Shown: piece by piece, positions 15,539 to 25,275 of the stretch
How the letters are laid out: each line of letters starts with the position of its first letter
Position numbering within the stretch: the first letter of the stretch is position 1
Source: Streptomyces sp. Ncost-T10-10d
Lineage (GTDB): Bacteria > Actinomycetota > Actinomycetes > Streptomycetales > Streptomycetaceae
Direction of reading: 5' to 3'
NCBI RefSeq assembly: GCF_900091955.1
Contig: NZ_FMDF01000160.1
Span: 1-64,000 of the forward strand
DNA length: 64,000 nt
Notes under the pieces: generated by a model
Told to the model about the DNA's origin: nothing
What the model saw: only the letters and a program-made list of their open reading frames with translations
Database searches by the model: none
Position numbers and translations under genes: made by a program

Positions 15539-18160
15539 TCAGCCCTGCGGCAGGTTCGCCAGCTGGTTGGTGATCCGCTCGATGTCCGCCTCGGCCTTGG
15601 CGAGCCGGACACGGATCTTGTCGACCACGTTGTCCGGGGCCTTGCCGAGGAACGCCTCGTTGGAGAGCTTGCCGTTGGCCTGGGCCTTCTCCTTCTCGGC
15701 AGCGCCCAGGTCCTTCGTCAGGCGCTTGCGCTCGGCCTCGACGTCGATCGTGCCGGACAGGTCGAGGGCGACAGTGGCCCCCGCGACCGGCAGCGACGCG
15801 GTGGCGTGGAAGCCGTCACCGGCGGGCTGCAGGCGCAGCAGCTGGCGGATGGCCGCCTCGTGCGGGGCGAGCGCCGTGCCGGTCAGGGTGAGCTCGGCCG
15901 GGACCTTCTGGCCGGGCTGCAGGCCCTGGTCGGAGCGGAACCGGCGGACCTCGGTGACGACCTGCTGGACGAGCTCGATCTCCTTCTCGGCCGCATCGTC
16001 GCGGAAGCCGGAGTCGGTCGGCCAGTCGGCGATGACGACGGATTCCCGGCCCGTGAGCGCGGTCCAGAGTGTCTCCGTGACGAACGGGACGACCGGGTGC
16101 AGCAGCCGCAGCATCACGTCGAGGACCTCACCGAGGACCCGGCCCGAGACCTCGGCCGGCTTGCCGCCCGCGAAGAACGTGGTCTTGGACAGCTCGACGT
16201 ACCAGTCGAAGACCTCGTCCCAGGCGAAGTGCCGCAGTGCCTCGCTGAGCTTGGAGAACTGGAAGTCGTCGTAGTACGCGTCGACTTCGGCGACGGTCTT
16301 GTTCAGCCGGGACAGGATCCAGCGCTCGGTCACGGACATCTCGTCGGCGGACGGCAGTTCGCCCTCGATCGTGGCGCCGTTCATCAGGGCGAAGCGGGTG
16401 GCGTTCCAGATCTTGTTGGCGAACTTGGCGGAACCCTGGACCCACTCCTCGCCGATCGGGACGTCGGTGCCCGGGTTGGCACCGCGCGCCAGGGTGAAGC
16501 GCAGCGCGTCGGACCCGTACTTGTCCATCCAGTCCAGCGGGTTGACGACATTGCCGAACGACTTCGACATCTTCTTGCCGAACTCGTCACGGACCATGCC
16601 GTGCAGAACGATGGTCTCGAAGGGCGGGACACCGTCGTTGACGTACAGGCCGAACATCATCATCCGGGCGACCCAGAAGAAGAGGATGTCGTAGCCGGTG
16701 ACCAGGACGGAGTTCGGATAGAACTTCGCGAGGCTGTCGGTCCGCTCCGGCCAGCCGAGCGTGGAGAACGGCCACAGGCCGGAGGAGAACCAGGTGTCCA
16801 GGACATCGCTGTCCTGCGTCCAGCCCTCGCCCGTGGGGACCTCGTCGTCCGGTCCGACGCAGACGACCTCGCCGTTCGGGCCGTACCAGACGGGGATGCG
16901 GTGACCCCACCAGAGCTGGCGCGAGATCGTCCAGTCGTGGAGGTTGTCGACCCAGTCGAAGTACCGCTTCTCCATCTCCTGCGGGTGGATCTTGACGCTG
17001 CCGTCGCGCACGGCGTCACCGGCCGCCTTGGCGAGCGGGGCGACCTTGACCCACCACTGGAGGGACAGGCGCGGCTCGATGGTGGTCTTGCAGCGCGAAC
17101 AGTGGCCGACGGAGTGGAGGTACGGACGCTTCTCGGCGACGATCCGGCCCTCGGCGCGCAGCGCGCCGACGATGGCGGACCGGGCCTCCAGGCGGTCGAG
17201 TCCCTCGAACGGACCGGGGACGGTGATGACCGCGCGCTCGTCCATGACCGTGAGGAACGGCAGGTCGTGGCGCTTGCCGATCTCGAAGTCGTTCGGGTCG
17301 TGGGCGGGCGTGACCTTCACGGCGCCGGTGCCGAACTCCGGGTCGACGTGGTGGTCGGCGACGACGGGGATCGTGCGGTCGGTCAGCGGCAGCTTGATCT
17401 GCCTGCCGATCAGGTGCTTGTAGCGCTCGTCGTCGGGGTGGACGGCGACCGCGGTGTCACCGAGCATCGTCTCGGCGCGGGTCGTGGCGACGACGATGGT
17501 GTCGTCGCCCTCCCCGTACGTCATGGAGACGAGCTCGCCGTCGTCGTCCTGGTACTCGACCTCGATGTCCGAGATCGCGGTCAGACAGCGCGGGCACCAG
17601 TTGATGATGCGCTCGGCGCGGTAGATCAGCCCGTCGTCGTACATCTTCTTGAAGACGGTCTGGACGGCGGTGGACAGGCCCTCGTCCATGGTGAAGCGCT
17701 CACGGGACCAGGCGACGCCCTCGCCGAGCCGGCGCATCTGGCCGGAGATCTGGCCGCCGGACTCGTTCTTCCACTTCCAGACGCGCTCGACGAACGCCTC
17801 GCGGCCCAGGTCGTGGCGGGACTTGCCCTCCTTGCCGAGCTCACGCTCGACGACGTTCTGGGTGGCGATGCCGGCGTGGTCCATTCCGGGCTGGTACAGC
17901 GCCTCGAAGCCCTGCATGCGCTTGCGGCGGACGAGGGCGTCGATCAGCGTGTGCTCGAAGGCGTGCCCCAGGTGCAGGCTGCCCGTGACGTTCGGCGGCG
18001 GGATGACGATGGAGTACGGCGGCTTCTCGCTGTGCTCGTCGGCTTCGAAGTAACCACGTTCTACCCAGCGCTCATACAGCTTCCCCTCTACCTCGGCCGG
18101 TGCGTACTGGGTCGGCAGTTCGGGGTTGCTGGCTGGCGTCTGCTGAGTGTTCTCGGTCAC
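15539..18160 (-). CDS. valS: Valine--tRNA ligase
   Basis: Class I synthetase of 873 residues. HIGH signature as HLGH at residues 63-66 (PPPNVTGSLHLGHA), editing domain with VVATTRAETMLGDTAVAVHP, KMSKS motif in FGKKMSKSFGN, anticodon-binding domain, and C-terminal coiled coil (RKRLTKDLGAAEKEKAQANG). I chose the GTG at 18160 (MTENTQQT) because relatives start there; an in-frame GTG 33 bases upstream (18193) is the longest alternative. Neither has a strong ribosome site. A near-perfect palindrome at 18231-18248 lies in its upstream region. Confidence 0.95.
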   Translation of the reverse strand: MTENTQQTPASNPELPTQYAPAEVEGKLYERWVERGYFEADEHSEKPPYSIVIPPPNVTGSLHLGHAFEHTLIDALVRRKRMQGFEALYQPGMDHAGIATQNVVERELGKEGKSRHDLGREAFVERVWKWKNESGGQISGQMRRLGEGVAWSRERFTMDEGLSTAVQTVFKKMYDDGLIYRAERIINWCPRCLTAISDIEVEYQDDDGELVSMTYGEGDDTIVVATTRAETMLGDTAVAVHPDDERYKHLIGRQIKLPLTDRTIPVVADHHVDPEFGTGAVKVTPAHDPNDFEIGKRHDLPFLTVMDERAVITVPGPFEGLDRLEARSAIVGALRAEGRIVAEKRPYLHSVGHCSRCKTTIEPRLSLQWWVKVAPLAKAAGDAVRDGSVKIHPQEMEKRYFDWVDNLHDWTISRQLWWGHRIPVWYGPNGEVVCVGPDDEVPTGEGWTQDSDVLDTWFSSGLWPFSTLGWPERTDSLAKFYPNSVLVTGYDILFFWVARMMMFGLYVNDGVPPFETIVLHGMVRDEFGKKMSKSFGNVVNPLDWMDKYGSDALRFTLARGANPGTDVPIGEEWVQGSAKFANKIWNATRFALMNGATIEGELPSADEMSVTERWILSRLNKTVAEVDAYYDDFQFSKLSEALRHFAWDEVFDWYVELSKTTFFAGGKPAEVSGRVLGEVLDVMLRLLHPVVPFVTETLWTALTGRESVVIADWPTDSGFRDDAAEKEIELVQQVVTEVRRFRSDQGLQPGQKVPAELTLTGTALAPHEAAIRQLLRLQPAGDGFHATASLPVAGATVALDLSGTIDVEAERKRLTKDLGAAEKEKAQANGKLSNEAFLGKAPDNVVDKIRVRLAKAEADIERITNQLANLPQG

Positions 18161-18230
18161 GGGGGACAGTTTAGGGCCGTCACAGTCGTGCACTGAAACG
18201 GGATTGTTCAGTAACGGTGCGCCTCCCAGT

Positions 18231-18248
18231 GGTCCACACGGGTGGACC
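18231..18248. promoter_or_regulatory. Palindrome between valS and the Pro-rich protein gene
   Basis: Seven-base arms GGTCCAC and GTGGACC separated by four bases, lying between divergent genes. It could be an operator, but no regulator can be named from sequence. Confidence 0.35.
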
Positions 18249-18313
18249 TTCCGTCAGGATGTTCGGAACGCATAAGCATTCCGATGAGCACTTCCGAACA
18301 GGGGACACCGCAG

Positions 18314-19357
18314 ATGAGCTACAACCAGCCGGGCCCGTACGGCGGGCAGCCTCCGCAGGGCCAGCCCGGACCGTACGGTGGCCAGCCGCCGCAGGGCCAG
18401 CCGGGCCCGTACGGTGGCCAGCCTCCGCAGGGCCAGCCCGGCCCGTACGGCCAGCAGCCGGGCCCGTACGGCGGCCAGCCTCCGCAGGGCCAGCCCGGTT
18501 ACGGGTACCCCCAGCAGGCCCCCCAGGGTGTCCCGCCGCAGCAGCAGCCCCAGCCGGGCTACGGCTACCCCCAGGCCCAGCAGCCGGGCCCGTACGGCCA
18601 GCAGCCGCCCACGCCCCCGTACGGCGGCCCGCAGTACGGCGGCCAGCCCCCGTTCCCCCCGGCCCAGCCGAAGAAGAAGACCGGCCTGATCATCGGCGGC
18701 GTCGTCGTGGCGCTGGCGGTCATCGGGGGCGGGGTGTACTTCCTGACGTCGGGCGGGGGCAGCGACGGGCTCAGCGACGACGGGCCGCACAAGCTGACCA
18801 CGCCGGCGAAGGTGCTGGGCAAGTACAACCGCTTCGGCGATGACGCCTCGGGCGCGAAGCAGGACGACAAGACCACGAAGGAACTGACGTCCAGCGGCAT
18901 CGAGAACGGCAAGACCGTCACCGGGATCTACTCGACGGCGGATCTCAGCAAGTACGACCCCAGCGATCCGAGCACCATGCCGTCCGACGCCCTGACGGCG
19001 AAGAGCATCACTTATCTCGGTGCGTACGGCAAGATCAGCGATCCGGCCAAGGCGCTGGACAAGTTCTTCGCCTCTCTGAAGAAGAGCGCGTCCGAGAACT
19101 CGGGGAAGAAGACCCAACTTGTCGGCGAGCCGGAGCAGGTGTCTCCCTCCGACTTCAACGGCATCATGAAATGCCAGGCCGCCACGGGCGAGAACCTCAA
19201 GACCAAGAAGCCGAAGACCGACTGGTTCTGCGCCTGGTCGGACTACAGCACCATGGCGATGGTGTCCCCCGGCGACACCATGGGGAGCGTGGACAAGGAC
19301 ACCGCGGTCAAGATCACGACGGATCTCCGCAACGAGATCCGCGTCGAGGCCAAGTAA
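18314..19357 (+). CDS. Pro/Gly/Gln-rich single-pass membrane protein
   Basis: 347 residues from the ATG preceded by AGGGGA. Residues 1-125 are a cytosolic low-complexity region built from 12-residue repeats such as GGQPPQGQPGPY, later changing to PGYGYPQ-type units. One membrane helix follows KKK (TGLIIGGVVVALAVIGGGVY), then a 200-residue extracellular domain with two cysteines in MKCQAATG and DWFCAW that could form a disulfide. This architecture is common in actinobacteria, but I know no function for this extracellular domain. An earlier frame start at 18242 lacks a ribosome site. It ends at a terminator shared with clpX. Confidence 0.8.
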   Translation: MSYNQPGPYGGQPPQGQPGPYGGQPPQGQPGPYGGQPPQGQPGPYGQQPGPYGGQPPQGQPGYGYPQQAPQGVPPQQQPQPGYGYPQAQQPGPYGQQPPTPPYGGPQYGGQPPFPPAQPKKKTGLIIGGVVVALAVIGGGVYFLTSGGGSDGLSDDGPHKLTTPAKVLGKYNRFGDDASGAKQDDKTTKELTSSGIENGKTVTGIYSTADLSKYDPSDPSTMPSDALTAKSITYLGAYGKISDPAKALDKFFASLKKSASENSGKKTQLVGEPEQVSPSDFNGIMKCQAATGENLKTKKPKTDWFCAWSDYSTMAMVSPGDTMGSVDKDTAVKITTDLRNEIRVEAK

Positions 19358-19373
19358 CGAGCACGGAACGGGA

Positions 19374-19412
19374 AAGGGGCGCCCGGCCAGTTCACTTGGC
19401 CGGGCGCCCCTT
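19374..19412. terminator. Bidirectional terminator between convergent genes
   Basis: A 16-bp perfect stem (19374-19389 with 19397-19412) and seven-base loop sit midway between the Pro-rich gene (+) and clpX (-). Confidence 0.85.
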
Positions 19413-19426
19413 CCGTTTGCGTACCG

Positions 19427-20725
<1,299 letters not shown>

Positions 20726-20816
20726 GAGGTGCTTCCCCTTCGCCTGGGAGCAGCTTGGTTCAGCGGCTCCTGGTGCCTCTATCCGACGGTACCTTGCCTT
20801 GCCCCCCGTTCGGGCC

Positions 20817-20870
20817 CCCCTTGGCACGGTTCACACAGCCGATGCGGTGTGAACTCGCCGTGCCAAGGGG
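20817..20870 (-). terminator. Two-part hairpin terminator after clpP2
   Basis: A 13-bp outer stem and 7-bp inner stem, interrupted by a four-base bulge and closed by a ten-base loop, begin about 12 bases after the clpP2 stop. They lie between clpP2 and clpX. Confidence 0.8.
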
Positions 20871-20882
20871 TGAAGACCGACG

Positions 20883-21563
20883 TCAGACGGCCGTGGCCGC
20901 CTGCTTGCGGGTCGACACGATCTGGTCGACGAGACCGTAGGCGAGGGCGTCCTCGGCGGTCAGGATCTTGTCGCGCTCGATGTCGTCGCGGATCTTGTCG
21001 ATCGGCGTGGTGGAGTGCTTGGCCAGCATCTCCTCCAGCTGGGTGCGCATCCGCAGGATCTCGTTGGCCGCGATCTCCAGGTCGGAGAGCTGCTCACGGC
21101 CGGTCTGCGAGGACGGCTGGTGGATCAGTACACGGGCGTTGGGCAGCGCCATCCGCTTGCCGGGCGTACCCGCGGCGAGCAGCACGGCCGCGGCGGAGGC
21201 CGCCTGTCCCATGCAGACCGTCTGGATGTCCGGCTTCACGAACTGCATCGTGTCGTAGATCGCGGTGAGCGCGGTGAACGAGCCGCCGGGGCTGTTGATG
21301 TAGATCGAGATGTCCCGGTCCGGGTCCATCGACTCCAGGCACAGCAGCTGCGCCATGACGTCGTTGGCGGAGGCGTCGTCGATCTGCACGCCGAGGAAGA
21401 TCACGCGCTCCTCGAAGAGCTTCGCGTACGGGTCGTACTCACGCACGCCCTGCGAGGTGCGCTCCACGAAGCGCGGCACGATGTAGCGGTTGTCCACCTG
21501 CGGGCCGGTGTAGAGGCCGCTCGCGGAGGCGCCGGGGAAGTTGTTCATGTGGGTGTTCACCAT
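20883..21563 (-). CDS. clpP2: ATP-dependent Clp protease proteolytic subunit ClpP2
   Basis: 226 residues with the serine protease triad: S123 in MGQAASAA, H148 in LIHQP, and the Asp in the ERDKILTAEDA segment. INSPGGS forms the oxyanion region. It starts MVNTHMNNFPGASASGLYTG; MNNF (M6) is an alternative start used in relatives. Actinobacteria make a hetero-tetradecamer of ClpP1 and ClpP2, encoded here as an operon with an 80-base spacer. The last six residues (KQAATAV) look different from the S. coelicolor tail I remember. Confidence 0.96.
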   Translation of the reverse strand: MVNTHMNNFPGASASGLYTGPQVDNRYIVPRFVERTSQGVREYDPYAKLFEERVIFLGVQIDDASANDVMAQLLCLESMDPDRDISIYINSPGGSFTALTAIYDTMQFVKPDIQTVCMGQAASAAAVLLAAGTPGKRMALPNARVLIHQPSSQTGREQLSDLEIAANEILRMRTQLEEMLAKHSTTPIDKIRDDIERDKILTAEDALAYGLVDQIVSTRKQAATAV

Positions 21564-21643
21564 CCTGGTGGCGTTCTGTGGCTGGGTGTCTCGGCGTACG
21601 AGAGGTGCGCGGGGCGGTGGAACCGGATCCGGTGGGTACCGGA

Positions 21644-22261
21644 TCAGGCGCCGGTGCCGCCGCCGCCCGGAACGCCCGATGCGATCGTGATGATCTCGTC
21701 GATGAGGCCGTACTCCTTGGCCTCCTCCGCGGTGTACCAGCGGTCGCGGTCGCCGTCGCGAATGATCGTCTCGACCGTCTGGCCGGAGTGGCGGGCGGTG
21801 ATCTCCGCCATCCGCTGCTTGGTGCGCAGCAGGTACTGGGCCTGGATCTTGATGTCCGAGGCAGTACCGCCGATGCCGGCCGAACCCTGGTGCATGAGGA
21901 TGTCGGTGTTCGGGAGCGCGAAGCGCTTGCCCGCGGTGCCTCCGGTGAGCAGGAACTGGCCCATCGAGGCCGCCATGCCCATACCGATGGTGACCACGTC
22001 GTTCGGGATGTACTGCATGGTGTCGTAGACCGCCATGCCGGCCGTCACCGAACCGCCGGGGCTGTTGATGTAGAGGTAGATGTCCTTGTCCGGCTCGGCG
22101 GCAAGGAGAAGCAGCTGCGCCGTGATCTTGTTGGCGATCTCATCGTCGACCTGCTGACCGAGGAAGATGATGCGCTCGCCGAGCAGTCGGCTGTAGACCT
22201 GGTCACCGAGGCCTCCACCGAGGGACGGCTCTCCGGCGGCGTAGGGCATCAGATTCGTCAC
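21644..22261 (-). CDS. clpP1: ATP-dependent Clp protease proteolytic subunit ClpP1
   Basis: 205 residues. Catalytic S99 in GMAASMGQ, H124 in LMHQGS, and the Asp in the GDRDRWYTAEEA region; IGGTASDI forms the handle region. It starts at GTG 22261; the ATG at 22249 is an alternative. First gene of the clpP1-clpP2 operon. A site matching the ClgR operator lies about 135-150 bases upstream, consistent with ClgR activation known for Streptomyces clpP1. Confidence 0.96.
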   Translation of the reverse strand: MTNLMPYAAGEPSLGGGLGDQVYSRLLGERIIFLGQQVDDEIANKITAQLLLLAAEPDKDIYLYINSPGGSVTAGMAVYDTMQYIPNDVVTIGMGMAASMGQFLLTGGTAGKRFALPNTDILMHQGSAGIGGTASDIKIQAQYLLRTKQRMAEITARHSGQTVETIIRDGDRDRWYTAEEAKEYGLIDEIITIASGVPGGGGTGA

Positions 22262-22394
22262 GTATCCACCTGCTCGTCTCTGACGGCTCCGGCCGTCTCA
22301 GCGTCTTCGTACCGGGTGGGCGGGGACTCCCCTGCCCTTCCTATTCATGGACCCTAACGCGCAGGTGGGACAACGCCATCCCGCTTCCGCAACT

Positions 22395-22408
22395 GTTCGC
22401 TGGGAGCG
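22395..22408 (+). promoter_or_regulatory. ClgR operator upstream of clpP1
   Basis: The sequence GTTCGC, five bases, then GCG matches exactly the ClgR operator form GTTCGC-N5-GCG described for Streptomyces clp promoters. It lies in the 250-base gap upstream of clpP1, where ClgR is known to act. Confidence 0.7.
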
Positions 22409-22456
22409 CAAGCTCCGTAGTCCGCACAAGGGTTGTGGGGCACCGTACGCCATACG

Positions 22457-22495
22457 ACGACGGGCTCCGAACGCACTGCGTCCGGAGCCCGTCGT
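22457..22495 (-). terminator. Hairpin terminator of tig
   Basis: A 13-bp perfect stem (22457-22469 with 22483-22495) begins about 18 bases beyond the tig stop. Confidence 0.8.
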
Positions 22496-22513
22496 ACGGG
22501 TTCAGCGCGAGGC

Positions 22514-23920
22514 TCAGGCCTCGGTCTTCTCCTCGGTGACCTCGGCAACGGCCTCGGCGGCACCATCGGCGGCCTCGACCGTCTCGATGGCCTCCTCCAC
22601 TGCCTCTTCATCGTCTTCCAGCTCGACGACCTCACCGTTGGTGTCGACGACCTTGGCGGCCTCGACGACCACGGCCAGCGCCTTGCCGCGCGCGACCTCG
22701 CCGACGAGCATCGGCACCTGGCCGCCCTCGACGACGGCCTGGGCGAACTGGTCGGGACTCATGCCGGAGGAAGCGGCGCGCCGCATGAGGTGCTCGGTGA
22801 GCTCCTCCTGGTTGACGTTCAGCTTCTCCTTGTTGACGATCTCGTCCAGGATGAACTGGGTCTTGATGCCCTTGATCGCCTGCTCGGAGGTCTCGGCCTC
22901 GAACTCCTCGACCGTCTTGCCCTGGATCTCCAGGTACTTGTCGAGGGTCAGACCCATCTGACCGAGCTGGTGGTGCTCCAGGTTGTGCTTGCGGGTCTGG
23001 ACCTCGTCCGCGAGCAGCTTCTCCGGGATCGGGACCTCGGCCAGCTTCAGCAGCTCGTCGAGGACGCGCTCCTGGGCCTGGGTGGCCTGGTCGAACTGCT
23101 TGGTGTTCTCGAGGCGCTTGCGGCTGTCCGCCTTCAGCTCGTCGAGGGTGTCGAACTCGCTCGCCATCTGGGCGAACTCGTCGTCCAGCTCGGGGAGCTC
23201 ACGGGCGGCGACGGCGGTGACCTTGACGGTGACCTCGGCCTCCTTGCCCTCGGCCGAGCCGCCCTTCAGCTCGGAGGTGAAGGTGGCCTCGCCACCTGCC
23301 TCCAGGCCGGTGACGGCGGCGTCGATGCCGTCGAGGAGCTCGCCGGAACCGATGGTGTACGAGACACCCTCGGCCACGCCGTCCTCCAGGACCTCGCCGT
23401 CGACCTTGGCCTGCAGGTCGATCGTCACGACGTCGCCCTCGGCGGCGGCGCGCTCGACCGGGTTGGTGGAGGCGAAGCGCTCGCGGAGCTGCTCCACGGC
23501 CTTCTCGACGTCCTCGTCGCTGACCTCGAGGGCGTCGACGGTGACCTCGATGCCGGAGTAGTCCGGAATCTCGATCTCGGGGCGTACGTCAACCTCGGCG
23601 GTGAAGGCCAGCAGCTCGCCGTCCTTCAGCTCGGTGATGTCGACCTCGGGCTGACCGAGGACGTTGAGCTCACCCTCGTTGACAGCCTCGGTGTAGAACT
23701 TCGGGAGGGCGTCGTTGACGGCCTCCTCCAGCACCGCACCACGGCCGAACCGCTGGTCGATGACCCGGGCGGGGATCTTGCCCTTGCGGAAGCCCTTCAC
23801 CGTGACCTGCTGGTTGATCTTCTTGTACGCCGCGTCGAGGCTGTCCTTGAGCTCCTCGAAGGGCACCTCGACAGTGAGCCGAACCCGGGTCGGGTTCAGG
23901 GTCTCCACGGCGCTCTTCAC
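22514..23920 (-). CDS. tig: Trigger factor, ribosome-associated chaperone and PPIase
   Basis: 468 residues. Ribosome-binding domain with the signature GFRKGKIPARVIDQRFG (about 43-59), FKBP-type PPIase domain (about 150-240, GDVVTIDLQAKVDGE), and the helical substrate-binding domain. The tail is strongly acidic. The GTG at 23920 is preceded by AAGGAG eight bases upstream, and MKSAVETLNPTRVRLTVEVPF is the conserved start; the longer frame runs into the tRNA-Pro region. It lies upstream of clpP1 in the classic tig-clpP order, but a terminator and a separate ClgR site uncouple them. Confidence 0.97.
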   Translation of the reverse strand: MKSAVETLNPTRVRLTVEVPFEELKDSLDAAYKKINQQVTVKGFRKGKIPARVIDQRFGRGAVLEEAVNDALPKFYTEAVNEGELNVLGQPEVDITELKDGELLAFTAEVDVRPEIEIPDYSGIEVTVDALEVSDEDVEKAVEQLRERFASTNPVERAAAEGDVVTIDLQAKVDGEVLEDGVAEGVSYTIGSGELLDGIDAAVTGLEAGGEATFTSELKGGSAEGKEAEVTVKVTAVAARELPELDDEFAQMASEFDTLDELKADSRKRLENTKQFDQATQAQERVLDELLKLAEVPIPEKLLADEVQTRKHNLEHHQLGQMGLTLDKYLEIQGKTVEEFEAETSEQAIKGIKTQFILDEIVNKEKLNVNQEELTEHLMRRAASSGMSPDQFAQAVVEGGQVPMLVGEVARGKALAVVVEAAKVVDTNGEVVELEDDEEAVEEAIETVEAADGAAEAVAEVTEEKTEA

Positions 23921-24057
23921 GGTTCGGTCTCCTTGTGGCTGACTTCTAGGGGTTCTGCTCCGCCGCACGGGAGGCGGCTTCGCGGACCGAGCCCGGTACA
24001 TCAGACACACGGGCACGCATTTTGCATAGTAACGGCAAGGCGACGGACTCCCACAAT

Positions 24058-24094
24058 GCGATCTTGCCGGTGGTCTGCGATCTTGCCGATGGTC
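24058..24094. repeat. Two 18-bp direct repeats at the tRNA-Pro 3' end
   Basis: Two copies (24058-24075 and 24077-24094) differ at one base and have a 19-bp period. The second includes the CCA and discriminator end of tRNA-Pro. Origin unknown. Confidence 0.7.
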
Positions 24095-24166
24095 GGGGTG
24101 GCCGGATTCGAACCGACGACCTTCCGCTCCCAAAGCGGACGCGCTACCAAGCTGCGCCACACCCCG
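24090..24166 (-). tRNA. tRNA-Pro (anticodon TGG)
   Basis: Read on the minus strand it folds as a full cloverleaf. Acceptor arm CGGGGTG/CACCCCG, D arm with GCGCAGCTTGGTAGCGC, anticodon arm TCCGC-TTTGGGA-GCGGA with TGG at the anticodon, and T arm with GGTTCGAATCC. CCA is encoded (24090-24092). Confidence 0.97.
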
Positions 24167-24333
24167 TCGGTGCGACACGTAGGGTACATGCAGACGGGCA
24201 GTGCATCAGCCGCTTTGCGCGGGCGGCACCGAACGCGACACCGGGTGACCGCAATCGGGTGTGCGGGCACCGCCCGCGACCCGCTACGATGCTTCTCGTT
24301 GCCGCCGGTCCCCGGACCTGCGGTGCGATGCTT

Positions 24334-24407
24334 GCGGGCGTAGCTCAATGGTAGAGCCCTAGTCTTCCAAACTAGCTACGCGGGTTCGATTCCCGTCGCC
24401 CGCTCCA
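24334..24407 (+). tRNA. tRNA-Gly (anticodon TCC)
   Basis: Cloverleaf with acceptor GCGGGCG/CGCCCGC, D arm AGCTCAATGGTAGAGC, anticodon stem CTAGT/ACTAG around CTTCCAA (TCC), and T arm GCGGGTTCGATTCCCGT, with CCA encoded. A TACGAT box lies about 50 bases upstream. Confidence 0.97.
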
Positions 24408-24412
24408 CGCTT

Positions 24413-24452
24413 GGGCCCGGTCCGACGAATTCCTCGTCGGACCGGGCCCTTT
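24413..24452 (+). terminator. Terminator of tRNA-Gly
   Basis: A 16-bp perfect stem (24413-24428 with 24434-24449) and five-base loop are followed by a short T run. Confidence 0.85.
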
Positions 24453-24519
24453 GCGTTCCGGCTGCGCCCCGCCCGGGTCCTGCCGGGCCTCTCGCGCCGG
24501 AGCGCCGGCGCCGGCCGGA

Positions 24520-24714
24520 TCAGAAGCGGATCTGATTGATGGTCTCCGCTATCGAGTTCATGAACCTGTTTATCGACGGAGCCATGCCGGTCGATGCCAG
24601 GAAGAAGCCGAAGAGCGCCGCGACGATCGCGGGTCCGGCCTTGATGGAGCCGCCTCGGATCAGGACCACCAGGACGATCGCCAACAGAAGCACCACAGAC
24701 AGTGAAATGGCCAC
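24520..24714 (-). CDS. Small two-helix membrane protein
   Basis: 64 residues starting at GTG: a first helix MAISLSVVLLLAIVLVVLI, a GGSIKAG turn, and a second helix AIVAALFGFFLASTG. A polar C-terminus ends in FMNSIAETINQIRF. I recall near-identical small proteins in many streptomycetes, but none with a known function. The plausible ribosome site is weak. It is convergent with tRNA-Gly, beyond that gene's terminator. Confidence 0.75.
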   Translation of the reverse strand: MAISLSVVLLLAIVLVVLIRGGSIKAGPAIVAALFGFFLASTGMAPSINRFMNSIAETINQIRF

Positions 24715-25275
24715 GACTGATCACACCCTTGGTCGGTCCGCCTTGCCGGCCCGGAGGTGTGCGGCCGAGCACTCCTCCGTTCCCTCCATCGTGCCACCAA
24801 CTCCCCTGTGGTCGCTGCCAGGTGACGGATCGAACGGACGGGATCGCGCCATCCTTGCGCCCCGCGTGCGCCCCGGGGCGCACGGCCGCACAAGGGGGTG
24901 GCACAAGGCCCCGCCAAGACTTTGCACAGCTGTGAGTGGACTGTGAATCAAATAATCACAACAGCTTGCGACTGTGATGGTTTCCATATCCACACACTTC
25001 ATTCACATGCAATTCCAAGGATCCGGTGCGACGAAATTCACCTCCCTCAGCCACCTGTCGATATGCCCCATTTAAGGGGGATGAAGCAGGGCATAGTGGG
25101 CGGTTTTTGGTGGTTTCGCTTTTGATTGGACGCGGACATGCAATATCCGTGGGCTGTTTTACGAATTGCAATCGCGGCGTCTAAGGTGCTTTAGATGTTC
25201 CACGCTCCGAACGTATTTCAGAGGGCCCCGCTCCCATCGGCGACCCGGGAGTCGGAGCCCAGACACCAAGGGACG
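24715..25275. other. Long AT-richer divergent intergenic region
   Basis: About 560 bases between the small membrane protein and the acyltransferase. The part from about 24940 to 25195 is clearly lower in GC than the rest of the window, with runs such as AATCAAATAATCAC and CATTTAAGGGGGA. No open frame has streptomycete codon bias. Promoters for both flanking genes are expected here. Confidence 0.6.

Noticed and set aside
24090..24407. tRNA-Pro and tRNA-Gly as occupied integration sites
   Set aside because: No integrase, element boundary or long repeat of the tRNA 3' end was found nearby.
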